Assembly: GCA_001580565.1 (NCBI GenBank)
Contig: LRBF01000226.1
Span: forward strand, 1-64,000
Direction: 5' to 3'
Length of the DNA stretch: 64,000 nucleotides
From: Caballeronia megalochromosomata
GTDB lineage: Bacteria > Pseudomonadota > Gammaproteobacteria > Burkholderiales > Burkholderiaceae
Below the pieces are notes generated by a model that saw nothing but the letters and a program-made list of their open reading frames with translations, was not told the origin of the DNA and did no database searches. This document shows, piece by piece, positions 19,381 to 28,192 of this stretch. The position numbers were made by a program, and so were the translations under genes. Within the stretch, counting starts at the first letter, position 1, and each line of letters begins with the position of its first letter.

Positions 19381-20979
19381 ATGCCGCTCGCTTTTCGTTC
19401 CGTGTCCCGCCGTCTTTCTTCATTCGCGCTCGCCGCCGCCTTTGCCTGCGCGGCGCTCGGCCATATGCCCGATGCCGACGCGCGCGGTGGCGGCTCGAAG
19501 GCCGATTCGCAAGGTCACGCGCCGCAGCGCGCGGCCATCGGCGGGGCGAAGTCCAAGCGCGCGAAGGCCGAACGCGCCGCGAAAGCGAGCGTGCCCGCCG
19601 GGCCGCTGCCCGCATCGGTCATGGCGGCGCTCGCGCGCGCGCACGTGCCGCTTTCGTCGATGAGCGTGGTCGTGCAGCGCGTCGGCGCTCCGGTGCCGCT
19701 CGTCTCGGTCAACGCGAACGAGCCGATGCTGCCCGCCTCGACGATGAAGCTCGTCACCACCTACGCGGGCCTCTCGATGCTCGGCCCTGACTATCGATGG
19801 AAAACGACCGCGTATGCCGACGGCGAGCTGGACGCGCAAGGCGTCCTGCACGGCAATCTGTACATCCAGGGCACGGGCGATCCGAAGCTCGTGCCGGAAG
19901 AACTGATCGATCTCGTCGAGCAGGTCCGCAAGAACGGCATCACGGGCATCGATGGCGCGCTCGTGCTCGATAAACGCTACTTCGACGCCTCCACGCGCGA
20001 TCTGCCCGCGTTCGACAACGACGACAGCGCGCCCTACAACGTCGGGCCGGACCCGCTGCTGTACGCATTCAAGTCGCTGTCCTTCACGCTGACGCCGAGC
20101 CCTGACGGACAAGTCGCCATCGACGTGCTGCCGCAGCTTGCGCAATTGCAGATCGACAACGAACTGCGCGTCACGCGCGGCGCGTGTGTCGGCTCGCTGT
20201 CGGCGGCGTCGCCGAGCGTGGCGCAGACGCAGGGCGGCTTCGTGCAGGCGTCGTTCATCGGCGACTATCCGTTGCGATGCGGCTCGCGCACGATCAACGT
20301 CGCCGCGCTCGATCATTCGACCTTCTTCGCGGGCGGCTTCCTCGCGCTCTGGAAGCAGGCGGGCGGCACGTTCCAGGGCACGACGCGCGAAGGCCCGACG
20401 CCGTCGAACGCGCGGCTCGTGGGCACGCATCGCAGTCCGGTGCTGTCGGACGTCGTGCGCGACATCAACAAGTTCAGCAACAACGTGATGGCGCGCAACC
20501 TGTTCCTCACGATCGGCGCGGCGCAATTGAAGCCGCCCGCGACGACGGCGAAATCGGCGGCGGCGATCCAGGCGTTCCTGAAGCGCAGCGCCCTGCCGAT
20601 GAACGGCCTCACGCTCGACAACGGCTCGGGTCTTTCGCGCGACGAGCACATCACCGCGACCTCGCTCGCCGATTTGCTGATGGCGGCGAACGCGAGTCCG
20701 GTCGCGCAGGTGTACGTCGAATCGCTGCCGATCGCGGGCGTCGACGGCACGATGCGCAACCGTCTCACCAACGCGGGCGCGCTCGGCAATGCGCACATCA
20801 AGACCGGCACGCTGCGCGACGTGCGGGCGATCGCGGGCTACGTCGGCGCGGCGAACGGCGAAAGCTATGTCGTCGTGAGCTTCATCAACGATCCGCGCGC
20901 CGAAGCCGCGCGCGCCGCGCACGACGCGCTGCTCGAATGGGTCTACGAGGGCGCGCGCCGGCCGGGCGCGGATGACTGA
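19381..20979 (+). CDS. dacB: D-alanyl-D-alanine carboxypeptidase/endopeptidase (PBP4, peptidase S13)
   Basis: A 532-residue periplasmic penicillin-binding protein that removes terminal D-Ala or cleaves cross-links in peptidoglycan. The three active-site motifs are present: Ser120-Thr-Met-Lys123 (PASTMK), Ser366-Asn-Asn (FSNNVMARN) and Lys474-Thr-Gly (IKTGTLRD). The start at 19381 is chosen because a signal peptide follows (LSSFALAAAFACAALGHM...ADA). An earlier in-frame ATG at 19339 adds 14 residues without improving it. A Lys/Ala-rich linker separates the signal from the catalytic domain. It is divergent from the two-component system, with a response-regulator box in the shared region. Confidence 0.93.
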   Translation: MPLAFRSVSRRLSSFALAAAFACAALGHMPDADARGGGSKADSQGHAPQRAAIGGAKSKRAKAERAAKASVPAGPLPASVMAALARAHVPLSSMSVVVQRVGAPVPLVSVNANEPMLPASTMKLVTTYAGLSMLGPDYRWKTTAYADGELDAQGVLHGNLYIQGTGDPKLVPEELIDLVEQVRKNGITGIDGALVLDKRYFDASTRDLPAFDNDDSAPYNVGPDPLLYAFKSLSFTLTPSPDGQVAIDVLPQLAQLQIDNELRVTRGACVGSLSAASPSVAQTQGGFVQASFIGDYPLRCGSRTINVAALDHSTFFAGGFLALWKQAGGTFQGTTREGPTPSNARLVGTHRSPVLSDVVRDINKFSNNVMARNLFLTIGAAQLKPPATTAKSAAAIQAFLKRSALPMNGLTLDNGSGLSRDEHITATSLADLLMAANASPVAQVYVESLPIAGVDGTMRNRLTNAGALGNAHIKTGTLRDVRAIAGYVGAANGESYVVVSFINDPRAEAARAAHDALLEWVYEGARRPGADD

Positions 20980-21224
20980 ACCGCGATCGAACAGGCTTTC
21001 ACAGGCACGCGGGGCGGAAAGGACCGAAGATTTCTTCTACGAAGTGACACCCGGGAGGACGCGCGCGCCGTGTACGCTGTCGGGCGCGGCGCTCGGCCGG
21101 TGCAGGTGTGCATCAGGGCGGGCGCGCGGCATCGCTTACACTCGCAGCTATGCGGCGCGAAGATCGCACCGAGATCCGGCGCCGGAATCAAACTAGAAAA
21201 CACCAAAGTAGGGAGACGAGGTCC

Positions 21225-22337
21225 ATGAACAAGCAACGTTCGACGCGCGCCGCACTGGTGCGCTTTGCCCAACTCGCGACGGCCAGCGCGGCCTTCGCCC
21301 TGCTCGCCGCGTGCGGCGGCGGCGGCGGCGGCGATGACAACAATTCCACGCCACCGGGCGGCGTGAAGCTGCAGGTGGTGTCGTTCGGCGACAGTCTTTC
21401 CGACGTCGGCACGTATTCGCCGGTCGCGGCGGCGAACTTCGGCGGCGGCCGGTTCACGACGAATCCGGGTCAGGTCTGGGTGCAGGATGTCGCGCAGTAT
21501 TACGGCGATACGCTGACGCCCGCGATGACCGGCGGCTTCGGCGCCGCGCCGGTCACGCAGGCGGGCCTCGGCTACGCGCAGGGTGGCTCGCTCGTGACGA
21601 ATCCGATCGGGATCAATCACGTGTCGACCGATCCCGCGAATTACACGGGCGCGCTCACGGTGCCGATCGTCCAGCAGTTGCAGAACTATCTCACCGCGCA
21701 CGGCAGCTTCAATTCGAACCAGCTCGTGATCGTCAACGGCGGCGGCAACGACATCCTTTATAACTTCCAGTTGGCCGTGGCGGGCGCGATCACGCCGGCA
21801 CAGGCGAGCGCTGCGATCGGCAAGGCGGCGATCGACCTAGCGGGCGTGATCGGCAAGGTGGTGCAAAGCGGTGCGACGCATGTGCTGGTGTCGAACGTGC
21901 CTGACATCGGCACGACGCCGCAGGGGATGATGAGCTCGGCGGCCAATCGCGCGCTGCTCACACAGGCATCGCTTGGCTTCAATCAGGCGCTTGCGGCGGC
22001 GCTCACGCAGACGGGACTGATGTCGAAGGTGATCTATCTGGACATCGTGCCGGTGCTCGCCAATGTCACGGCGAATTTCCGGCAGTTCGGCTTCGCGGTG
22101 TCGAACACCGGGACCGCCTGTAATCTCCAGGCGATGGCGGCGGCGGCGCAGAAGTTCGGCGAGCCGAATCCGCAAGCGTTCGCGACGTCCCTGTTCTGTT
22201 CGCCGGAGACGCTGACCGTCGCGGGCGCGGATCAGACGTATATGTACGCGGACACCGTGCATCCGACGACGCATCTGGGCGCGCTGTATGCGCAGGCGGC
22301 GGAGCAGGCGGTTGCGAAGGCGGGGTTGGGGAAGTAA
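21225..22337 (+). CDS. SGNH/GDSL-family lipoprotein esterase
   Basis: A 370-residue predicted lipoprotein hydrolase. The signal ends LLAAC with the lipid-modified Cys30, followed by a Gly run and a Ser/Thr/Pro linker. GDSL block I is VSFGDSLSDVG with nucleophile Ser57. Block III is NGGGNDI, and the catalytic Asp/His are probably in the late DTVHPTTH motif. Members act as esterases, lipases or acyltransferases in the periplasm or outer membrane. The start at 21225 follows a GGGAG ribosome site. The longer frame upstream lacks both a signal sequence and a ribosome site. Confidence 0.88.
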   Translation: MNKQRSTRAALVRFAQLATASAAFALLAACGGGGGGDDNNSTPPGGVKLQVVSFGDSLSDVGTYSPVAAANFGGGRFTTNPGQVWVQDVAQYYGDTLTPAMTGGFGAAPVTQAGLGYAQGGSLVTNPIGINHVSTDPANYTGALTVPIVQQLQNYLTAHGSFNSNQLVIVNGGGNDILYNFQLAVAGAITPAQASAAIGKAAIDLAGVIGKVVQSGATHVLVSNVPDIGTTPQGMMSSAANRALLTQASLGFNQALAAALTQTGLMSKVIYLDIVPVLANVTANFRQFGFAVSNTGTACNLQAMAAAAQKFGEPNPQAFATSLFCSPETLTVAGADQTYMYADTVHPTTHLGALYAQAAEQAVAKAGLGK

Positions 22338-22365
22338 GGGTCGGCTAGTAAGTTGAATCGAGAAG

Positions 22366-22392
22366 CCGCCCGGCTGCGGATCGACCGGGCGG
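22366..22392. other. GC-rich stem-loop between convergent genes
   Basis: Eight-bp perfect stem CCGCCCGG/CCGGGCGG with an 11-base loop, between the esterase gene and the convergent toxin gene. No T run follows on either strand, so it is a weak or factor-dependent terminator at best. Confidence 0.4.
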
Positions 22393-22429
22393 TGCTCATG
22401 GAAATGGAAGAGTGCGCTCTTTCAAGCGC

Positions 22430-22702
22430 TCAGCGCTTCAGATCGCGGTAGAAGTTCTCGTGGGCGCCGATGCTCAGAAGCTCGACGGTAGACGCAGAGA
22501 ACTGATACGCGAGCAGGATTTCCTGCTTGTTCAGCTTGAACTTGTGAACGTAGACACCAGCGAGATCCCCCTTCCTTGCAACGCCCGCATCGGGCGCCGC
22601 GAGGATCTCGCGTACTGCTTCATCGAGAACCTTTCTGTCGCGTGCATGCAGTTTCTTGACCGCCCTCTCGAAGGTCGGCGTAACAACGACTCTCACCGAC
22701 AT
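22430..22702 (-). CDS. RelE/ParE-superfamily toxin
   Basis: A 90-residue protein with the RelE/ParE fold layout: VTPTFERAVKKLH near the start, then KFKLNKQEILLAYQF and a C-terminal LLSIGAHENFYRDLKR, which is typical of mRNA-interferase-type toxins. ATG at 22702 overlaps the antitoxin stop by one base. A GTG one codon earlier is possible. The pair forms an antitoxin-first operon. Whether the target is the ribosome (RelE-like) or gyrase (ParE-like) cannot be decided here. Toxicity is inferred from family. Confidence 0.85.
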   Translation of the reverse strand: MSVRVVVTPTFERAVKKLHARDRKVLDEAVREILAAPDAGVARKGDLAGVYVHKFKLNKQEILLAYQFSASTVELLSIGAHENFYRDLKR

Positions 22703-22923
22703 CACGAAGCAAACTGATAGTCCGAGACCTGACCCGCCTTGGCCTCTTCAACCGCGAGAAGCGTGTCCTTGATGAACTGAACCGGAAGCTCCGGGCTTTC
22801 TTCGACGGCTTTTCCAAGCCGTGCCCAATGCTCGATCTGCTTCGGCACGGAGCGATGCATTGCCGCCGCATGCGGTTTGGCGATTTCGACGAGTTCGTCG
22901 GAGAGTTTGAGTGCTACGGCCAT
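22702..22923 (-). CDS. ParD-like antitoxin
   Basis: A 73-residue protein upstream of and overlapping the RelE/ParE toxin. It starts MAVALKLSDELVEIAKPHA, matching ParD-like antitoxins with a short ribbon-helix-helix-type segment (SVPKQIEHWARLGKAVEE), followed by a toxin-binding tail (VEEAKAGQVSDYQF). The start at 22923 is the first plausible ATG of the conserved region. The 13-residue upstream extension is poorly conserved in character. It probably represses its own promoter, as ParD-type antitoxins do. Confidence 0.8.
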   Translation of the reverse strand: MAVALKLSDELVEIAKPHAAAMHRSVPKQIEHWARLGKAVEESPELPVQFIKDTLLAVEEAKAGQVSDYQFAS

Positions 22924-22995
22924 GTCAGGTCTCCCGGTTGCAAGATTGGATTTATTTTGCAACCAAAAGCAACCTTTTGCAACCCGACTTCCCCC

Positions 22996-24027
22996 TCACT
23001 CTTCCCGCTCAAACGCCGCCGCCGCCCTCCCAAGCCGATCATTCACCGCGATCCACTCCACCGTCTCCGGCAACCGCTCGATCAGAATCCGCTCGACATT
23101 CGCCCGATCCAGCGCACGCAACAAACTGTACAAATCGCGCGCATAACTCTGCGGATCTTCCGGCGCGGCAACGAAATGCACATTCGCCGCGTGCGCCCAT
23201 TCCCCCGCGCTCGACGCCCGCGCAACCAGCGCGATCCGCTTCCCGCTCGCCCGATCCTGCGCCGCGATCAACGGTTCGATCGCGGCAAACGGCAGCAACG
23301 CGAGCGGCGTGCGCGGCGCGTAATGCGCCTTCAACGTGCCTGAAGCGCGCGGCGCAGTGGCATCCGACCCGTCCGGCAGCCTCGGCGCAATACCGATCAC
23401 ATCCGCGATCTGCTGCGGGCTCACATGACCGGGCCGCAACAACGCGGGGAAACCGCGCGACAAATCCAGAATCGTCGATTCGATGCCGACATCCGCCGCC
23501 CCGCCATCGAGCACATGCACCGCGCTGCCGAACTCGTCGCGCACGTGCTGGGCCGTGGTCGGACTGACATGGCCGAAACGGTTGGCCGATGGCCCCGCCA
23601 CCCCGCCCTGCTTCCCGGTGCCGATCCGCCGCGCGTGAAACGCCGACAGCAGTTGCTGCGCCACCAGATGCGACGGACACCGCACGCCCACCGAATCCTG
23701 CCCGCCGCTCACCGCCGCGGGAATATGCGCCGCGCGCTTCAGAATCAACGTCAGGGGCCCGGGCCAGAACGCATCGATGAGCCTGCGCGCATCGGCCGGC
23801 AGTTCGCGCACCCAGTAGCCCGGATCGGCTTCCGGCGCGAGATGCACGATCACCGGATGATTCGCCGGGCGCCCCTTGGCCGCATAAATACGCGCGATGG
23901 CGCCCGGATTCTCGGCGTCGCCGCCGAGCCCGTAGACCGTTTCGGTCGGAAACGCGACGAGTTCGCCGGCATCGAGCAACTCGGCGGCTTCGTCGATCTG
24001 CGCGACGCTCGGATAGATGATGGTCAT
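22996..24027 (-). CDS. tsaC: L-threonylcarbamoyladenylate synthase (Sua5/YrdC/TsaC)
   Basis: Makes threonylcarbamoyl-AMP from threonine, bicarbonate and ATP, the first step of t6A37 tRNA modification. It is 343 residues: an N-terminal YrdC domain (LVAFPTETVYGLGGDA, AKGRPANHPVIVHL, SVGVRCPSH) and a C-terminal Sua5 domain (SGTLKAHYAPRTPLAL onward), so it is the long Sua5 type. The start is MTIIYPSVAQ at 24027; an eight-residue in-frame extension is less likely. It is the last gene of the purC-purE-purK-tsaC block, 20 bases after purK. Confidence 0.95.
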   Translation of the reverse strand: MTIIYPSVAQIDEAAELLDAGELVAFPTETVYGLGGDAENPGAIARIYAAKGRPANHPVIVHLAPEADPGYWVRELPADARRLIDAFWPGPLTLILKRAAHIPAAVSGGQDSVGVRCPSHLVAQQLLSAFHARRIGTGKQGGVAGPSANRFGHVSPTTAQHVRDEFGSAVHVLDGGAADVGIESTILDLSRGFPALLRPGHVSPQQIADVIGIAPRLPDGSDATAPRASGTLKAHYAPRTPLALLPFAAIEPLIAAQDRASGKRIALVARASSAGEWAHAANVHFVAAPEDPQSYARDLYSLLRALDRANVERILIERLPETVEWIAVNDRLGRAAAAFEREE

Positions 24028-24047
24028 TGCTTCTACGACAAGAAAAC

Positions 24048-25235
24048 TCAATCGAGCGAGATATGCAGCATGCGCGCGCAGTCACGCGCCGCCGTGCGCG
24101 CTTCCTCGAGCGTCGCCGCCGTGAAGTTGATGTGGCCCATCTTGCGGCCCCGGCGCGCCTCTTCCTTGCCGTACAAGTGCAGCCGCGCCGAAGGCATCGC
24201 GGCGACTTCCGTCCAGGCAGGCGCGCGCGCCTTGTCGCCATCGAACCAGATGTCGCCGAGCAGATTCAGCATCGCGGCGGGCGAATGCTGGCGCGTGTCG
24301 CCGAGCGGCATGCCGGTCATCGCGCGGACCTGTTGCTCGAACTGGCTCGTCGCGCAGGCATCGACCGTGTAGTGGCCGGAATTGTGCGGACGCGGCGCCA
24401 TTTCGTTGGCGATCAGCGTGCCGTCTTCCAGCACGAAGAATTCGACGCACAGCACGCCGACATAACCCAGCTTCGCGGCGATGGTCAGCGCGGCGTCCTG
24501 CGCCTGGGCAACGAGCGAAGCCGACGCATCGGGCGCGGGCACGACCGTCTTCGCAAGAATGCCGTTCACGTGCACGTTCTGCGCGAGCGGAAACACGGCC
24601 GACTTGCCGTCGCCGCCGCGCGCGATCAGCACGGACACTTCGTACTTGAGCGGCATGCGCTTTTCGAGCACGCACGGCACGCCCGACAGCGACGCGTACG
24701 CGTTGCGCACGTCCGCGACGTTGCGCACGCTGACCTGCCCCTTGCCGTCATAGCCGAGACGCGCGGTCTTGAGAATGCCCGGCAGCACGGCGGCGAGCTT
24801 CTCGTCCGGCAACGCGGCGAGCGCCTGCGGCGATTCGATCACGACGTGCGGCGCGACCGGCACGCCCGATTCCGCAATGAAGCGCTTCTCCGCGACGCGA
24901 TCCTGCGCGATCGCCACGCAGCCCGCGGCCGGACTGACAAAGGTGCACGAGGCGAGAAATTCGAGGCTCGCTGACGGCACGTTCTCGAATTCCGTCGATA
25001 CCGCCGCGCACAGCCGGCCGAGCTCGGTGAGCGCGGCGCGGTCGTCGTAGGCGGCGCGGATGTGGCGATCCGCAACAGCGCCCGCGGGGCTCGTCTCGTC
25101 CGGATCGAGGACGGCGACGCGATAGCCCATCGATTGCGCGGCGAAACAGAACATGCGGCCGAGCTGGCCACCGCCGACCATGCCGAGCCATGCGCCCGGC
25201 AGGATGGGAGAGATCGGAGATTTTTGTGGGTTCAT
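24048..25235 (-). CDS. purK: 5-(carboxyamino)imidazole ribonucleotide synthase
   Basis: ATP-grasp enzyme of de novo purine synthesis that carboxylates AIR to N5-CAIR. It is 395 residues. Motifs include [12 protein letters not shown] at the N-terminus, the ATP-grasp region ([13 protein letters not shown]) and [13 protein letters not shown] near residue 270. The start [10 protein letters not shown] follows the conserved pattern for this protein; 14 further in-frame residues upstream are not needed. It works with PurE, encoded just upstream in the same operon. Confidence 0.96.
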   Translation of the reverse strand: MNPQKSPISPILPGAWLGMVGGGQLGRMFCFAAQSMGYRVAVLDPDETSPAGAVADRHIRAAYDDRAALTELGRLCAAVSTEFENVPSASLEFLASCTFVSPAAGCVAIAQDRVAEKRFIAESGVPVAPHVVIESPQALAALPDEKLAAVLPGILKTARLGYDGKGQVSVRNVADVRNAYASLSGVPCVLEKRMPLKYEVSVLIARGGDGKSAVFPLAQNVHVNGILAKTVVPAPDASASLVAQAQDAALTIAAKLGYVGVLCVEFFVLEDGTLIANEMAPRPHNSGHYTVDACATSQFEQQVRAMTGMPLGDTRQHSPAAMLNLLGDIWFDGDKARAPAWTEVAAMPSARLHLYGKEEARRGRKMGHINFTAATLEEARTAARDCARMLHISLD

Positions 25236-25317
25236 CGTGGGGCTTGGGTGGCTGGCTGTGGGCAACGGCGATGACACGACGCGCGGGCTGACTGGCGCCG
25301 GTCCGCGCGCGGGGTCA

Positions 25318-25839
25318 TCAGAGCGGCGGCAGCGCCATGTCGCGCGCCGCCTGATTTTGCTTCACACGGAAAGCGGCGAGCGCATCGGCGTATTTGGCAT
25401 CGGTGACGCTCAGCAGCGATACCGCGAACAGCGCCGCGTTCGCCGCGCCCGCCTCGCCGATGGCGAACGTCGCAACCGGCACGCCCTTGGGCATCTGCAC
25501 GATCGAATGCAGCGAATCGACGCCCTTCAGATACTTGCTCGCCACCGGCACGCCGAGCACCGGCACGGTGGTCTTCGCGGCCAGCATGCCCGGCAGATGC
25601 GCCGCGCCGCCCGCGCCCGCGATGATCGCGCGCACGCCGCGCTCACGCGCGCTTTCGGCGTAGGCGAACATCTCGTCCGGCATGCGATGCGCCGAGACGA
25701 CTTGCGCCTCGTAGGGCACGCCGAATTCCTGAAGCATCGCGACGGCGTGCTTCATCACGTCCCAGTCGGAGCTGGAGCCCATCAACACGCCGACGAGCGG
25801 CGCTTCGTGCGTGTGGGCGCCGGTCTGTACTTCGCTCAT
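25318..25839 (-). CDS. purE: N5-carboxyaminoimidazole ribonucleotide mutase
   Basis: A 173-residue class I PurE that converts N5-CAIR to CAIR. Characteristic motifs are [16 protein letters not shown], the [13 protein letters not shown] helix and [23 protein letters not shown]. It lies between purC and purK in the purine operon, as in other Burkholderia-type genomes. Confidence 0.97.
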   Translation of the reverse strand: MSEVQTGAHTHEAPLVGVLMGSSSDWDVMKHAVAMLQEFGVPYEAQVVSAHRMPDEMFAYAESARERGVRAIIAGAGGAAHLPGMLAAKTTVPVLGVPVASKYLKGVDSLHSIVQMPKGVPVATFAIGEAGAANAALFAVSLLSVTDAKYADALAAFRVKQNQAARDMALPPL

Positions 25840-25891
25840 TCCTTTTCCCTTGAAATGCGCGTACCGCTTCCCGGAAGCGGCACGGTTCGAA

Positions 25892-26788
25892 TTACGACAA
25901 AGTCTTGCCAGTGAGACGCTGCAGCGCTTCCTGATACTTCTCCGACGTCTTCGCGATCACGTCGTCGGGCAGTTTCGGCGCGGGCGGCTCCTTCTTCCAC
26001 GGCTGGGTTTCGAGCCAGTCGCGCACGAACTGCTTGTCGAACGACGGCGGATTCGTGCCGACCTGATAGCCGTCCGCGGGCCAGAAGCGCGACGAATCGG
26101 CGGTCAGGACTTCGTCCATCAGATACAGCTCGCCCTTGTTGTCGAGGCCGAACTCGAACTTCGTATCCGCGATGATGATGCCGCGCGTCGCCGCGTACTC
26201 GGCCGCTTCCTTGTACAACTGGATGGAAATGCGCTTGATCGTCGCCGACAGCTCGGTGCCGATGCGGCGCTCCATCTCATCGTAGGTGATGTTTTCGTCG
26301 TGATGGCCCATTTCGGCCTTCGCCGCCGGCGTGAAGATCGGCTCGGGCAGCTTCTGCGCGTTCTGCAGGCCCGGCGGCAGCTCGACGCCGCACACGGAAC
26401 CGGTCGCCTGATAGTCCTTCCAGCCGCTGCCCGCGAGATAGCCGCGCACGACCGCTTCGACGAGAATCGGCTCCAGGCGCTTCACCACGACCGCGCGGCC
26501 CTTGACCTGTTCGGCTTCATCCGGCGACACGACGGATGCCGGATCGATGCCCGTATTGTGGTTCGGCACGATATGACCGAGTTTTTCGAACCAGAAATCG
26601 GCCATTGTGTTAAGCACGCGGCCCTTGTTCGGAATCGGCTCGCCCATGACGACATCGAATGCGGAAAGGCGGTCGGTCGTCACGATCAGGAGCTTGTCCT
26701 GACCGACTGCGTAATTGTCGCGGACCTTGCCGCGGCCGAGCAGCGGCAGCGATTTGATCGTGGATTCGTATAGCGTGGACATCGTCAT
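25892..26788 (-). CDS. purC: Phosphoribosylaminoimidazole-succinocarboxamide (SAICAR) synthase
   Basis: Joins CAIR and aspartate to form SAICAR in purine synthesis. It is 298 residues, the long form common in betaproteobacteria. Motifs are [46 protein letters not shown] and [10 protein letters not shown]. Two ATGs two codons apart (26788 and 26782) are possible starts. It is the first gene of the purine block, separated from fba by an intrinsic terminator. Confidence 0.96.
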   Translation of the reverse strand: MTMSTLYESTIKSLPLLGRGKVRDNYAVGQDKLLIVTTDRLSAFDVVMGEPIPNKGRVLNTMADFWFEKLGHIVPNHNTGIDPASVVSPDEAEQVKGRAVVVKRLEPILVEAVVRGYLAGSGWKDYQATGSVCGVELPPGLQNAQKLPEPIFTPAAKAEMGHHDENITYDEMERRIGTELSATIKRISIQLYKEAAEYAATRGIIIADTKFEFGLDNKGELYLMDEVLTADSSRFWPADGYQVGTNPPSFDKQFVRDWLETQPWKKEPPAPKLPDDVIAKTSEKYQEALQRLTGKTLS

Positions 26789-26843
26789 GTACCGAGGAGG
26801 ACTGAAATGATGAAACCCGCGCTCGGGACCTCAGGCGCGGGGA

Positions 26844-26880
26844 AAAGAAACGCGAACGGGCTCCGAACCCGGAACCCGTT
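26844..26880 (-). terminator. Intrinsic terminator of fba
   Basis: Two-part hairpin: AACGGG (26855-26860) with CCCGTT (26875-26880), and an inner TCCG-AACC-CGGA. On the minus strand it is followed by a T-rich tail (TTTCTTTT). It separates fba from purC. Confidence 0.75.
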
Positions 26881-26907
26881 GATTTTACTTTACAAATCGA
26901 CCGCGCT

Positions 26908-27972
26908 TTATTTCACGATCTGCGCGAGTGCGCCGGATTTGTACTTCTCGGCGATCTTGTCGAGCGAAACCGGCTTGATCTTGCCGGCCATGCCTTCGCA
27001 GCCGAACTGCATGTAGCGCTGACGGCAGATTTCCTTCGCCGCTTCGCGCGCGGGCTTCAGGTAATCGCGCGGATCGAACTTCGACGGATTTTCGAACAGA
27101 TAGCGGCGGATCGCGCCGGTAATCGCGAGACGCAGGTCGGTGTCGATGTTCACCTTGCGCACGCCGTGCTTGATGCCTTCCTGAATCTCTTCGACCGGCA
27201 CGCCGTAGGTTTCCTTCATGTCGCCGCCGAATTCGCGGATCTCGGCCAGCAGTTCCTGCGGCACCGACGACGAACCGTGCATCACGAGGTGCGTGTTCGG
27301 AATGCGCTGGTGGATTTCGCGGATGCGGTCGATCGCGAGGATATCGCCCGTGGGCTTCTTCGAGAACTTGTACGCGCCGTGCGACGTGCCGATGGCGATC
27401 GCCAGTGCATCGCACTGCGTCTGCTTGACGAAATCGGCGGCCTGCTCGACGTCCGTCAGAAGCTGCTCGCGCGTCATCGTGCCTTCAGCGCCGTGGCCGT
27501 CTTCCTTGTCGCCCTTCATGGTTTCGAGCGAGCCGAGCACGCCCAGCTCAGCCTCGACCGTGACGCCGATCGAATGCGAAAACTCGACGACCTGCTTCGA
27601 CACCGCCACGTTGTACTCGTAAGACGCGACGGTCTTGCCGTCGGCTTCGAGCGAACCGTCCATCATCACGCTGGTGAAGCCGGAGCGGATCGCCGCCATG
27701 CACACCGCCGGCGACTGGCCGTGATCCTGATGCATCACGACCGGAATATGCGGATACGACTCGACCGCTGCTTCGATCAGATGGCGCAGGAACGCTTCGC
27801 CCGCGTACTTACGCGCGCCGGCGGACGCCTGCATGATGACGGGCGCGTTCACTTCGTTCGCGGCCGACATGATCGCCTGCACCTGTTCCAGATTGTTGAC
27901 GTTGAATGCCGGGAGGCCGTAGCCGTGTTCGGCTGCGTGATCCAGCAGTTGACGCATTGATACGAGAGGCAT
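26908..27972 (-). CDS. fba: Class II fructose-1,6-bisphosphate aldolase
   Basis: Zinc-dependent aldolase of glycolysis, gluconeogenesis and the Calvin cycle, 354 residues, of the class IIB/CbbA type. Metal-binding and active-site motifs are visible: [11 protein letters not shown] near residue 80, GTSHGAYKF near 195, [12 protein letters not shown] near 230, and [11 protein letters not shown] near 275. Start [17 protein letters not shown] is typical. It lies downstream of pgk and pyk on the same strand, a glycolytic cluster common to Burkholderiales. A strong stem-loop stands in the gap to pyk. Confidence 0.97.
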   Translation of the reverse strand: MPLVSMRQLLDHAAEHGYGLPAFNVNNLEQVQAIMSAANEVNAPVIMQASAGARKYAGEAFLRHLIEAAVESYPHIPVVMHQDHGQSPAVCMAAIRSGFTSVMMDGSLEADGKTVASYEYNVAVSKQVVEFSHSIGVTVEAELGVLGSLETMKGDKEDGHGAEGTMTREQLLTDVEQAADFVKQTQCDALAIAIGTSHGAYKFSKKPTGDILAIDRIREIHQRIPNTHLVMHGSSSVPQELLAEIREFGGDMKETYGVPVEEIQEGIKHGVRKVNIDTDLRLAITGAIRRYLFENPSKFDPRDYLKPAREAAKEICRQRYMQFGCEGMAGKIKPVSLDKIAEKYKSGALAQIVK

Positions 27973-28095
27973 TGTGGTGAAACTCCATGATGTGAAACGA
28001 AAGCTGCAGCGCGCTCGATTCCGCTCTTGGGCGGTTTTCGGCTTTATCGTTGCCTCGACTGACGATGGACACCTTCGTCGTCTTGCGCGTCTGGT

Positions 28096-28130
28096 GGAGC
28101 GCTCGCCGTTGCCGGCACGGCGAGCGCTCC
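28096..28130. other. 13-bp perfect stem-loop between pyk and fba
   Basis: GGAGCGCTCGCCG (28096-28108) pairs perfectly with CGGCGAGCGCTCC (28118-28130) around a nine-base loop that contains the self-complementary octamer TGCCGGCA. No T run follows on the minus strand. It could be an RNA-processing or stability element, or a Rho-assisted terminator between the two glycolytic genes. Confidence 0.6.
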
Positions 28131-28192
28131 AGGACCTGCGACAAACCGCGCGGTACTTGACCGCGCATCTTTCTCTTTATTGCTGACGCCTG

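Noticed and set aside
26807-27016. Small plus-strand frame (69 codons) after a GAGGAGG sequence
   Set aside because: It lies antisense to the fba end and terminator, and its peptide mirrors the fba frame. No family resemblance.
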